Origin: Nanohaloarchaea archaeon SW_4_43_9
GTDB lineage: Archaea; Nanohalarchaeota; Nanosalinia; Nanosalinales; Nanosalinaceae
DNA length: 5,232 nucleotides
Direction: 5' to 3'
NCBI GenBank assembly: GCA_003009815.1
Contig: PXPD01000006.1
Coordinates: 846-6,077, forward strand
Each line of letters begins with the position of its first letter. Within the stretch, counting starts at the first letter, position 1. Position numbers and translations under genes: made by a program. This document shows, in pieces, positions 1 through 5,232 of this stretch. The notes beneath the pieces are model-generated. The model saw only the letters and a program-made list of their open reading frames with translations, had not been told where the DNA came from and made no database searches.

Positions 1-168
1 GCTCAATGCACTTACTGGGAACAGACATGTGATGATCCTAATGAACAAAAGCCCGATTACTGTGGAGAATCTGTTCCAGACTATTGTCCGAATACAGGTA
101 ATTCCGAAGGGAGCGGAGATACTACCACCAATCAAGACTCAAACAGTGACTCAGGCAATACAGCGTAA
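1..168 (+). CDS. C-terminal fragment of a cysteine-containing, probably exported protein (5' end outside window)
   Basis: Frame 1 is open from the first base of the window to a TAA at 166-168 and gives 55 residues. No start is needed because the gene enters from the left. The fragment has four cysteines (residues 3, 10, 21 and 29) and a duplicated PDYC motif (18-21 and 26-29). It then has a low-complexity tail rich in Ser, Thr, Asn, Gly and Asp (about residues 31-55) with no membrane anchor. Paired cysteines followed by a polar, unanchored tail are typical of extracellular disulfide-stabilised modules, so a secreted or surface protein is the best guess. The family is not recognised. The gene converges on the phosphoglycerate mutase with 9 bases between the stops. 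The composition makes sense as protein, whereas the competing frame from base 29 runs antisense through the mutase 3' end. Confidence is limited by the short visible part. Confidence 0.68.
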   Translation, partial: AQCTYWEQTCDDPNEQKPDYCGESVPDYCPNTGNSEGSGDTTTNQDSNSDSGNTA

Positions 169-177
169 GATCGGTGG

Positions 178-1623
178 TCAGATTTTGAGGCATCCCTCTA
201 TAATTTTTTCTACTTCCCAAAGCTCTCCTTTTTCTATTTCTGGTTCTACTCCGATTCCGATAAGAGGCACCGGATTCAATGTATGAGATGTTTTAGGATT
301 CTCTTGCGTCCCTAGATCCTCGCAGTTGCCGTGATCAGAGGTGATTAATCCGACGTAGTCCGTCTCTCCCAGTTTTTCGACTAATTGGCCGATGTTTCTA
401 TCAACTGTCTCTACCGCGGTCTTCACTGCTTCTATTTCTCCTGTATGTCCGACAAGGTCGCAGTTGGCGTAGTTCAGAAGTATGAATTCATGCTCACCTT
501 TCTCCATAGCATCCAGAACAATTTCAGTTATCTCATTGGCGTGCATCTCTGGTTTCTGGTCATAGGCTTTGATCTTATCGCTTTCGATGAATTCTCGATC
601 CTCGTGTTCAAACTCCAGCTCTCTCTGGCCGTTGAAGAAGTAGGTGACATGCGGTTTTTTCTGTGATTCAGCAACTCTCAACTGTGAATAACCAGCTTCC
701 TCTATTTTCTCTCCCAGAGTATTCTCCACTATCTTTTTCTTGAACAGTACAGAGTTATCGAATTCTTCGCGGTAGAGAAACATGGATGTGAAACCAGGTT
801 TTACCTTTGCCTTGAACTCCGGGAAGTCTTCTTTGATGAAAGCATCCGCTATCTGTCTCTCTCTATCTGCTCTGAAATTGTAAAAAATCAGCTCGTCTTC
901 ATCTTTTAAACCTGAATAATTCTCTGATACCGAAGGCTGGATGAAATAGTCGTACTCTCCATCCTCGTAAGCCTTCTCCACCGCTTCCTTAGGTCGGGAG
1001 AACCTGAATCCTTCCGCCTCTGCCATTGCCCGGTACGCCTTCTGCGTCCGATCCCAGTTTTCATCCCTGTCCATGGAGTAGTACCTACCCATCACTGTGG
1101 CTATCTTGGCGTTCTCCGGTTTGAGACTTTTGATTTCTTTAATAAACTTCTCAGCGCTTTTCGGATCGACATCTCTTCCGTCTGTGAAGCAGTGTATCCA
1201 GATATTCTCAATGTCATAATCTTCAGCAATTCCCAGCAGCGCCTTCAGATGATCTATATGTCCGTGTATTCCGCCATCACTGATAATACCGGCTAGATGA
1301 ACCGCTGTATTGTTCTTCTCAGCTCTTTTCAGCGTGTTCTGAAGAGCTTTTTTGTCCCTCAACTCATTTTTTTCTACAGTATCGTTAATCCTCTTCAGTC
1401 TCTGAGATACCCTCCTTCCTGCCCCCAGATGTAGGTGCCCGACTTCGCTATTGCCTGTATAACCTTCTGGCAAACCTACCGCCTTCTCGGAGGCCTCTAG
1501 TTTTCCATATTCTTTTTCCATCAGTGAGTCAAGGTTAGGTGTTTCTGCTTTTTTAAATGCATTACCTTTTAGTTCCTCTCTCAGGCCAACTCCATCCATT
1601 ACTACCAGTAGAACAGGCCTCAT
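178..1623 (-). CDS. gpmI: 2,3-bisphosphoglycerate-independent phosphoglycerate mutase (GpmI type)
   Basis: This enzyme interconverts 3- and 2-phosphoglycerate in glycolysis/gluconeogenesis in the cytoplasm, through a phosphoserine intermediate and two metal ions (usually Mn2+). It has 481 residues from the chosen start, slightly under the roughly 510 usual for the family. The alkaline-phosphatase-type core is at about 1-75 and 290-481, and the phosphotransferase insert lies between. Visible active-site residues are Asp10 (MDGVG), nucleophile Ser59 in GNSEVGH, His120 in DGGIHGHIDH, Arg150/Asp151 in TDGRD, Arg180 and Arg186, Arg251/Arg254 in FRADR, Lys322, Asp389/His393 in NCDLVGH, Asp430/His431 in SDHGN, and His447 in SHTLNPVP. 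The set is complete, so the enzyme should be active. An ATG 22 codons upstream is in frame, but family members begin at the MRPVLLVVMDG-like strand, and the longer form would overlap the divergent gene. No Shine-Dalgarno is seen. A TATA-like element 26 bases upstream suggests a leaderless mRNA. The stop is TGA. Confidence 0.96.
   Translation of the reverse strand: MRPVLLVVMDGVGLREELKGNAFKKAETPNLDSLMEKEYGKLEASEKAVGLPEGYTGNSEVGHLHLGAGRRVSQRLKRINDTVEKNELRDKKALQNTLKRAEKNNTAVHLAGIISDGGIHGHIDHLKALLGIAEDYDIENIWIHCFTDGRDVDPKSAEKFIKEIKSLKPENAKIATVMGRYYSMDRDENWDRTQKAYRAMAEAEGFRFSRPKEAVEKAYEDGEYDYFIQPSVSENYSGLKDEDELIFYNFRADRERQIADAFIKEDFPEFKAKVKPGFTSMFLYREEFDNSVLFKKKIVENTLGEKIEEAGYSQLRVAESQKKPHVTYFFNGQRELEFEHEDREFIESDKIKAYDQKPEMHANEITEIVLDAMEKGEHEFILLNYANCDLVGHTGEIEAVKTAVETVDRNIGQLVEKLGETDYVGLITSDHGNCEDLGTQENPKTSHTLNPVPLIGIGVEPEIEKGELWEVEKIIEGCLKI
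201..210 (+). terminator. Possible T-rich terminator for the left-edge gene
   Basis: TAATTTTTTC lies about 35 bases past the TAA at 166-168, inside the 3' end of gpmI in antisense. With only 9 bases between the two stop codons, plus-strand transcription must end within gpmI. This six-T run, backed by another T-rich stretch at 228-238, is the first suitable site. It could equally be ordinary gpmI coding sequence. Confidence 0.3.
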
Positions 1624-1644
1624 GTATGGTAGTTCTCGCCCGAT

Positions 1645-1653
1645 GTTTAATAA
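1645..1653. promoter_or_regulatory. Shared bidirectional TATA-like element between gpmI and the first coil gene
   Basis: The sequence GTTTAATAA reads TTATTAAAC on the other strand, so an AT-rich TATA-like box is present in both directions. Its centre lies about 26 bases from the gpmI ATG (1623) and about 28 bases from the ATG at 1677. Archaeal TATA boxes are centred about 26-27 bases before the transcription start. Both mRNAs would therefore start at or very near their start codons, which fits the lack of a suitably spaced Shine-Dalgarno before either gene. No clear BRE was recognised on either side. The assignment rests on spacing and composition only. Confidence 0.55.
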
Positions 1654-1676
1654 CTGAGGTTCAACAATTATTGGAT

Positions 1677-2720
1677 ATGCTGTCTTCATTAAAGGAAAAG
1701 CTTTCCGGTGACAGTGAATCTACGGAGATTGAAGACTCTGAAGTAATAGATGATATAAAAGAAGAGGTATCCCCTGAAAATCAGGAAACAGGTAGTATGG
1801 ATCAAAGCCTTGAGAATGTTGATGAACTTGAGAAAGAAATAGAGGAGAAACTCTCCGAACTAAACATTTCTGAACACGATAGTACCTCCCAAACTGACAA
1901 CGGTGCAGATGAAGCAAGTACTCCTGAAGAGGAAGTAGAGCAGGAACTTGAGAATCTGGATGATGAAGAACTACCTGAAACTGGTGAAGATAAGCAAAAT
2001 GAAGAAAGTTTTGAGAAACAGGGGGTTGAAGATTCTGATGAGGTAGAGACTGATACTGAAGATGGTGCTTTGGAAGAAACAGAGGTTGAAAATGTTATCC
2101 AGGAATCAGACCAAGAGCCCTTGCATAAGCCCTCGCTTCCCGGAGCTGGAAATAACCCGGATCTTCCCTCCCAGGTTAAACAGTTCGAAGAGCATGTAGT
2201 TGCGGGTGAATCTGAGGAGCTTGCCAGGATAAATGATCTTGAGCAAAGAGTCGAAAAGATGGAGCTCCGATCAACTAAGGATCTTGAGGAGAGAATTGAA
2301 AGACTGGAATCTAAGATTGATTCAATGCAGTCAGTTGAAAATTTCAATAAGAGACTAGAGGAGCTGGAGGAAGTAGTAGCTGATAACGGGCCCGCAAAAG
2401 TAGATGAAATAGGTAGAAAAGTCGATCAGCTTTGGGAAGCTTTCGACGGAGAACTGGAGGATGTTGAGAAAAATGAAGATAGAACAGATAGGAAGATCCG
2501 GCTTCTATGGCAGGCACTTGATCTTAAAACAGATGAGCTAGAATCCCTAGTTGAAAACAGTGAGGGAAGGAAAGTAGAAGAACTTTGGGAAACAATGGAT
2601 GAAGAGTTTATGGATGTTGAATCACGAATACACGAGAACAAAGAGGAGATAAATGATCTTTACTCATCGGTAGTAGAGCTTTCAGAGCTGATGAAGAAAG
2701 AAGTAGAACATGACCACTAG
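1677..2720 (+). CDS. Acidic disordered/coiled-coil protein with three LW repeats, function unknown
   Basis: This is a 347-residue protein of no family I can name. It starts with a short amphipathic, partly basic helix (MLSSLKEKLSG). A disordered Glu/Asp/Ser/Thr-rich stretch follows to about residue 147, then a Pro/Gly hinge (about 148-164, KPSLPGAG). A coiled coil begins near residue 166, including DLEERIERLE at 202. Three repeats of 25-26 residues start at 246, 271 and 297, each with the pattern (G/D)RK(V/I)xxLWxx(F/L/M)D, with Trp at 253, 278 and 304. The C-terminus has EINDLY at 324-329. There is no signal peptide, transmembrane segment or catalytic motif, so a cytosolic scaffold or partner-binding role is inferred. 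I chose ATG 1677 because it is 28 bases after a TATA-like box. Upstream in-frame ATGs (1626, 1557) would read through the promoter or into gpmI antisense. The stop is TAG. It looks paralogous to the next gene, which follows after 97 bases. Confidence 0.85.
   Translation: MLSSLKEKLSGDSESTEIEDSEVIDDIKEEVSPENQETGSMDQSLENVDELEKEIEEKLSELNISEHDSTSQTDNGADEASTPEEEVEQELENLDDEELPETGEDKQNEESFEKQGVEDSDEVETDTEDGALEETEVENVIQESDQEPLHKPSLPGAGNNPDLPSQVKQFEEHVVAGESEELARINDLEQRVEKMELRSTKDLEERIERLESKIDSMQSVENFNKRLEELEEVVADNGPAKVDEIGRKVDQLWEAFDGELEDVEKNEDRTDRKIRLLWQALDLKTDELESLVENSEGRKVEELWETMDEEFMDVESRIHENKEEINDLYSSVVELSELMKKEVEHDH
2412..2642 (+). repeat. Three imperfect 25-26-residue LW repeats within the first coil protein
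   Basis: Repeat units start at base 2412 (GRKVDQLWEAFD), base 2487 (DRKIRLLWQALD) and base 2565 (GRKVEELWETMD). The spacing is 75 and 78 bases, or 25 and 26 residues. Each unit shares RK(V/I), then LW, then a hydrophobic-Asp pair, followed by an acidic helical stretch; units 1 and 3 also carry DVE. The units are diverged at the DNA level, so this is an old protein repeat rather than a recent DNA duplication. The third unit runs to about base 2642. Confidence 0.8.
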
Positions 2721-2722
2721 AG

Positions 2723-2736
2723 TTTTAATATTTTAA
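2723..2736 (+). terminator. T-rich tract after the first coil gene; alternatively a promoter element for the second
   Basis: TTTTAATATTTTAA begins two bases after the TAG stop. Archaeal transcription commonly ends at U-rich tracts without a strong hairpin, so this could terminate the first coil transcript. The same bases, or TATTAAA at 2748-2754, could instead be a TATA box for the downstream gene and would give a leader of roughly 40-65 bases. The sequence alone does not decide between these. Confidence 0.4.
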
Positions 2737-2757
2737 TCACTTCTAAGTATTAAAGAG

Positions 2758-2798
2758 GCAGGCCACAGTTTTTGCTGCAAACCGTCCTGCTTCAGGAC
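2758..2798 (+). promoter_or_regulatory. Alternative hairpins in the leader/intergenic region before the second coil gene
   Basis: A perfect 6-bp hairpin with a 3-base loop is formed by GTCCTG (2784-2789) and CAGGAC (2793-2798). A competing longer arm pairs GCAGG (2758-2762) with CCTGC (2786-2790), enclosing an internal TTTGC-T-GCAAA palindrome at 2771-2781. The two structures share bases 2786-2789 and cannot form together. TCCT at 2785-2788 can also pair with AGGA (2807-2810) in the Shine-Dalgarno. This could be a regulated leader, a terminator remnant or chance. No known riboswitch class is recognised. Confidence 0.35.
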
Positions 2799-2805
2799 AA
2801 TTTAA

Positions 2806-2811
2806 GAGGAG
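2806..2811 (+). promoter_or_regulatory. Shine-Dalgarno site of the second coil gene
   Basis: GAGGAG lies 6 bases before the ATG at 2818, a good spacing for pairing with the 16S rRNA 3' end. It fixes the start of the second coil gene. It also contrasts with the two divergent genes upstream, which lack such a site and look leaderless, so the second coil gene is probably translated from a leadered mRNA. Confidence 0.75.
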
Positions 2812-2817
2812 ATCTAT

Positions 2818-4158
2818 ATGGGAGAAGACGTGATATTTGGAGAGGAAGAGGACTCAGAACAAGAAACTCTTTTTGAATCGGAAGAGGAAGATAACGAAGA
2901 ACAGGACGTACTGTTCGGGGAAGATTCTGAGGAATCGGAAGCTGAAGACACAGCAGATGAAGAAAATGAGGATGTTCTAATTGATGAAAATAATACGGAA
3001 AATGAAACAGAGACAGATGCTGAAGAGACCGAAGATGATGAAACGGAGTATAGTACTGAAAAAGAGCAGAACGACATAGATGAAGATTCTGGTAAGAAAG
3101 AGGAAGCCCAAGCCGGTGATGAGTCTGCTGCTACTGATGAACAAATCGGAGATCTAGAGGAGAGACTGGATGAGCTTGAACAGAAAACAGATTCCCGGGA
3201 TAAGGAAGAACTTGATGAAGTAAAGGCAAGACTAGATGAAGTCGAGGAATCGGTCAAGGAACCCGATATTTCTGATGAGATTGAAGATTTGAAGAACGAT
3301 ATCACATACCTGGAAGAAAAAATAGAGGGCACTGAAGAAACTGATATCTCCTCACTTGAGAACCGGTTGGACGAAATAGACAGGGCGGACGAAATTGAAC
3401 AGGTGAAAGACAGGCTTGCGGAAAAATCCGATCTAATAGAGGAGATCAGGAACAACCATGAGGAACGGATGGAGAAACTACAGGACGAGATAGATGAGTT
3501 CAAAGATCGGGAAGTATCAGGTGAAGGAACTGAAGAAAATCTCCAGGAAATTGAGAATGAAGTAGAGGAACTGGCAGAAGATATTGAAGGGGTTCTAGAT
3601 AGACAGTCCGAGTTCGAGGAAAAACTACAAGATTTCAACCCTGGAGACTTCGATCGGCTACAGGTCAAGGTACAGAATATAGAGAACAGTGTCGAGGAAC
3701 TGGAGAAACAGGAAGAGGAAAAAGATGTCTCCAAGCTTTCGGAAGAGGTCGAACAGCTGAAAGGAATGATATCCGACTATAAATGGATTTTCAACGACTT
3801 CGATGATCTCGCAGAGCTAAAGCTTCTATCACAGGATGAATACAGAGAGCTACGGGATGAAGCGAAGGAAACTCAGCCCGAAGAAACCAATGAAAAAGTG
3901 AAGGCAATTGAGGAACTGAGCGAGAACATGGAGAGATTCGCCGAGAAAGTTGAGCCCGGGCAGGAGCTTCGGGAAGATATTGAACTGTTGAAGCAGAAAG
4001 TTCAGGAGATGGAGGAAAGAGAAGAGCAGAACAGTCTCGGCCCTCTGGTCAAGAGGGTTGAGAGGCAGGAAGAACAGATAGAAGAGATCAGAGAAGGCTA
4101 CCAGGAACTTGGTGAAATGATGGAGCTGGTGCTGAAAGAACTGAGAGAAACCAGATAA
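2818..4158 (+). CDS. Highly acidic disordered/coiled-coil protein, function unknown; paralogue of the preceding gene
   Basis: This is a 446-residue protein that I cannot assign to a named family. Its first 100 residues contain 49 Asp/Glu and 3 Lys, with no basic residue before Lys82. Four short hydrophobic islands interrupt the tail: DVIFGE (4-9), ETLFES (16-21), DVLFGE (30-35) and DVLIDE (52-57). From about residue 107 it is heptad-like coiled coil with recurring RLDE(L/V/I) units, starting with DLEERLDELE at 112. A less acidic segment, YKWIFNDF, near 320-328 carries the only Trp and could be a break or binding site. The C-terminus (EIREGY at 423-428) resembles the end of the preceding protein. 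There is no signal peptide, membrane segment, Walker motif or enzyme motif, so it is not an SMC-type ATPase. Shine-Dalgarno GAGGAG at 2806-2811 sets the start. A structural or adaptor role is inferred. Antisense frames rich in serine are artefacts of GA-rich codons. Confidence 0.88.
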   Translation: MGEDVIFGEEEDSEQETLFESEEEDNEEQDVLFGEDSEESEAEDTADEENEDVLIDENNTENETETDAEETEDDETEYSTEKEQNDIDEDSGKKEEAQAGDESAATDEQIGDLEERLDELEQKTDSRDKEELDEVKARLDEVEESVKEPDISDEIEDLKNDITYLEEKIEGTEETDISSLENRLDEIDRADEIEQVKDRLAEKSDLIEEIRNNHEERMEKLQDEIDEFKDREVSGEGTEENLQEIENEVEELAEDIEGVLDRQSEFEEKLQDFNPGDFDRLQVKVQNIENSVEELEKQEEEKDVSKLSEEVEQLKGMISDYKWIFNDFDDLAELKLLSQDEYRELRDEAKETQPEETNEKVKAIEELSENMERFAEKVEPGQELREDIELLKQKVQEMEEREEQNSLGPLVKRVERQEEQIEEIREGYQELGEMMELVLKELRETR

Positions 4159-4162
4159 CAAG

Positions 4163-4177
4163 TTTTTACTTTTCTTT
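4163..4177 (+). terminator. T-rich terminator after the second coil gene
   Basis: TTTTTACTTTTCTTT starts five bases after the TAA stop of the second coil gene and extends into the FEN1 stop codon on the other strand. A U-rich tract directly after a stop is the usual archaeal intrinsic terminator. In the minus direction the tract is A-rich, so it would serve only the plus-strand gene, and no separate FEN1 terminator is seen. Confidence 0.6.
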
Positions 4178-5207
4178 AGACAAAACTTCCGAGACCTGAC
4201 TGCCGGGCCTCAAGTGCTTTTTCAAGATCTTCTAGCCCGGATTCAACACGATCCTCGGAAAACTCGTGTCGGTCTACAAGTATCTCCTTTATTTCCTCCT
4301 TATCAGGCTCATCGAAACTATAGTCTGCCTCTGTTACCGGGGGCTGAAGGAAGAATTCTACAATTTTGTAAGGATCCTTCTCTGAATCCCATTCAACTTT
4401 ATCGTCCTCCAGTAGTTCTTCAAGGCTTTCATACTCTCTGACAAGCTTTAGACTGGTTTTCGGCCCTATACCTTTGATACCGCCGGGATTGAAATCGGTT
4501 CCCATCAAGAGGCCCATCCAGATCAGTTTCTCATACGAAATATCCAGCTGTTCAAGAACCTCGTCAACCTCAATTCTTTCCGTAGAAATCTCTTTCCTTC
4601 CGCCTCCAGAGGTTTTCCGTGTTTTTCTTGTTGTCAAGTTCTTAACCATTCTCTCGGCACCGAACAGTAAACAGTCCCAATCCTGTGAACCGACTGCGTA
4701 TATATCACTAGGGTACTCCTCCGAAGCCATAAATGCGGCCTGAGCCTCTCCCTCGCTCGGCGCCTGAATATAGGGAATCCCCATCGCTTCAAGAAGCTTC
4801 TTCGCCTCTTCAATCATTTCTCCAGTTAGTTTGGAGCTCTGGGTTGCTTTGCTATAGGCTTCGCTTACTTTGCCTTCTTCCTTCAGTTTTTTCCATTCCT
4901 TTCGAGCTTCCTCCCTCTTTTTCCTTCTTTTGCTGCTCTCTTTTTCCTTCAAATCCGGCATCTCCCCGTCAAAAACAAATACAGGCCGGATATTTTCCTC
5001 AAGAAGGTTAATATTACGGTAGAAAAGTCCGGACAGATGTGAGGTGATATTTCCATCCGAGTCTTTCAACGGTGTTCCATCTCTCTGCCGGATAATGGAT
5101 AGAAACTGGTATAGAGTGTTCATGGCATCGATCGCTATCTCCTTATCATTCAAGTCAGCAAAATCGATATCTTCGCTTTCAACCAGTTCCCCCAGATCTA
5201 CACCCAT
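4176..5207 (-). CDS. fen: Flap endonuclease 1 (archaeal FEN1/Rad2 family)
   Basis: This structure-specific 5'-flap endonuclease removes flaps during Okazaki-fragment maturation and long-patch repair, normally docked on the PCNA clamp. At 343 residues it is full length (Pyrococcus FEN1 is about 340). The N domain (about 1-105) starts with mature-type MGVDLGEL and has Asp27 (AIDA) and Asp80 (VFDG). The I domain (about 120-260) has Glu152/Glu154 in PSEGEAQAA, Asp176/Asp178 in SQDWDCLLFG and Asp238 in MGTDFNPGG. The helix-3-turn-helix follows (GIKGIGPKTS, 244-). All seven metal-binding acids are present. The Lys/Arg-rich helical arch (about 87-113) is kept despite the acidic proteome. The C-terminus, QSGLGSFV (336-343), is a PCNA-interacting box with Val instead of the final aromatic. 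The frame stays open upstream to the window edge, but family alignment supports ATG 5207. No close Shine-Dalgarno is seen, and the promoter may lie outside the window. The gene converges on the second coil gene, 17 bases apart. Confidence 0.97.
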   Translation of the reverse strand: MGVDLGELVESEDIDFADLNDKEIAIDAMNTLYQFLSIIRQRDGTPLKDSDGNITSHLSGLFYRNINLLEENIRPVFVFDGEMPDLKEKESSKRRKKREEARKEWKKLKEEGKVSEAYSKATQSSKLTGEMIEEAKKLLEAMGIPYIQAPSEGEAQAAFMASEEYPSDIYAVGSQDWDCLLFGAERMVKNLTTRKTRKTSGGGRKEISTERIEVDEVLEQLDISYEKLIWMGLLMGTDFNPGGIKGIGPKTSLKLVREYESLEELLEDDKVEWDSEKDPYKIVEFFLQPPVTEADYSFDEPDKEEIKEILVDRHEFSEDRVESGLEDLEKALEARQSGLGSFV

Positions 5208-5232
5208 GCAAAAAGAATTTACATCCTGAGCT

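Noticed and set aside
29..286. 85-codon plus-strand open frame at the left end
   Set aside because: It runs antisense through the mutase C-terminus and overlaps the better supported Cys-containing frame ending at 168.
1557..1676. N-terminal extension of the first coil protein from ATG 1557 or 1626
   Set aside because: It would run antisense into gpmI (1557) or across the shared TATA element (1626). The added residues are Cys/Leu-rich and unlike the rest of the protein. ATG 1677 is 28 bases from the TATA box.
1624..1689. 22-residue N-terminal extension of the phosphoglycerate mutase
   Set aside because: Family members start at the MRPVLLVVMDG-like strand. The extension would overlap the divergent coil gene and remove the promoter.
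1802..2347. Minus-strand Ser-rich open frame of 181 codons, with a similar one at 2426-2641
   Set aside because: Same antisense effect over the first coil gene. The sense strand has coherent heptads and repeats.
2758..2800. Possible H/ACA-type guide RNA (hairpin followed by ACA at 2797-2799)
   Set aside because: The stem is only 6 bp with a 3-base loop. There is no pseudouridylation pocket or K-turn, and the ACA is part of the stem end. A leader hairpin is simpler.
2814..3734. Long minus-strand open frame, 306 codons, very Ser-rich
   Set aside because: It is antisense to the Glu/Asp-rich second coil gene. GA-rich codons read backwards give Ser and Phe codons and few stops. There is no domain, and the composition is an artefact.
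2818..4158. SMC/Rad50-like ATPase reading of the long coiled coil
   Set aside because: No Walker A, Walker B or signature motif and no globular head domain are present.
1..5232. Mobile element or attachment site, suggested by GCTCA at the left edge and TGAGC near the right edge
   Set aside because: Five-base inverted matches at arbitrary window ends are expected by chance. There is no transposase, integrase or target duplication.

Overview
This 5.2-kb window looks like chromosomal DNA from a small-genome archaeon, most likely a salt-adapted one. The clearest marker is a full-length archaeal flap endonuclease (FEN1) on the minus strand. Every protein is strongly acidic, as in salt-in halophiles. 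Base composition is moderate rather than GC-rich, and the two divergent genes appear to start leaderless from a TATA element. Acidic proteins with moderate GC would fit a Nanohaloarchaeota-like (DPANN) lineage, but that placement is an inference. No tRNA, rRNA, CRISPR array, insertion sequence or integrase was seen.

Layout from left to right. (1) Bases 1-168 (+) hold the last 55 codons of a cysteine-containing, probably exported protein. (2) It converges, with only 9 bases between the stops, on a complete phosphoglycerate mutase of the cofactor-independent GpmI type (1623-178, -). (3) A 53-base divergent gap holds one near-symmetric TATA-like element that sits 26-28 bases from both start codons. 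(4) Two tandem plus-strand genes (1677-2720 and 2818-4158) encode very acidic, disordered and coiled-coil proteins that I cannot name. They appear to be diverged paralogues. The 97-base gap between them has a T-rich stretch, alternative hairpins and a good Shine-Dalgarno site. (5) The second coil gene converges, 17 bases apart, on FEN1 (5207-4176, -).

The mutase (glycolysis/gluconeogenesis) and FEN1 (Okazaki-fragment processing and repair) are housekeeping genes that bracket the coil pair. Nothing links them functionally to it. The coil pair is the novel part of the window. Both proteins have an acidic disordered N-terminal half and a DLEER-type coiled coil, and both end in a similar EIxxxY...ExxELxxKE segment. 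The first adds three LW-containing repeats of 25-26 residues. The second carries four short hydrophobic DV(I/L)FGE-like islands in a tail with 49 acidic residues in its first 100. This suggests a scaffold, cytoskeletal or motility-accessory role, but no catalytic motif is present and the function is unknown.
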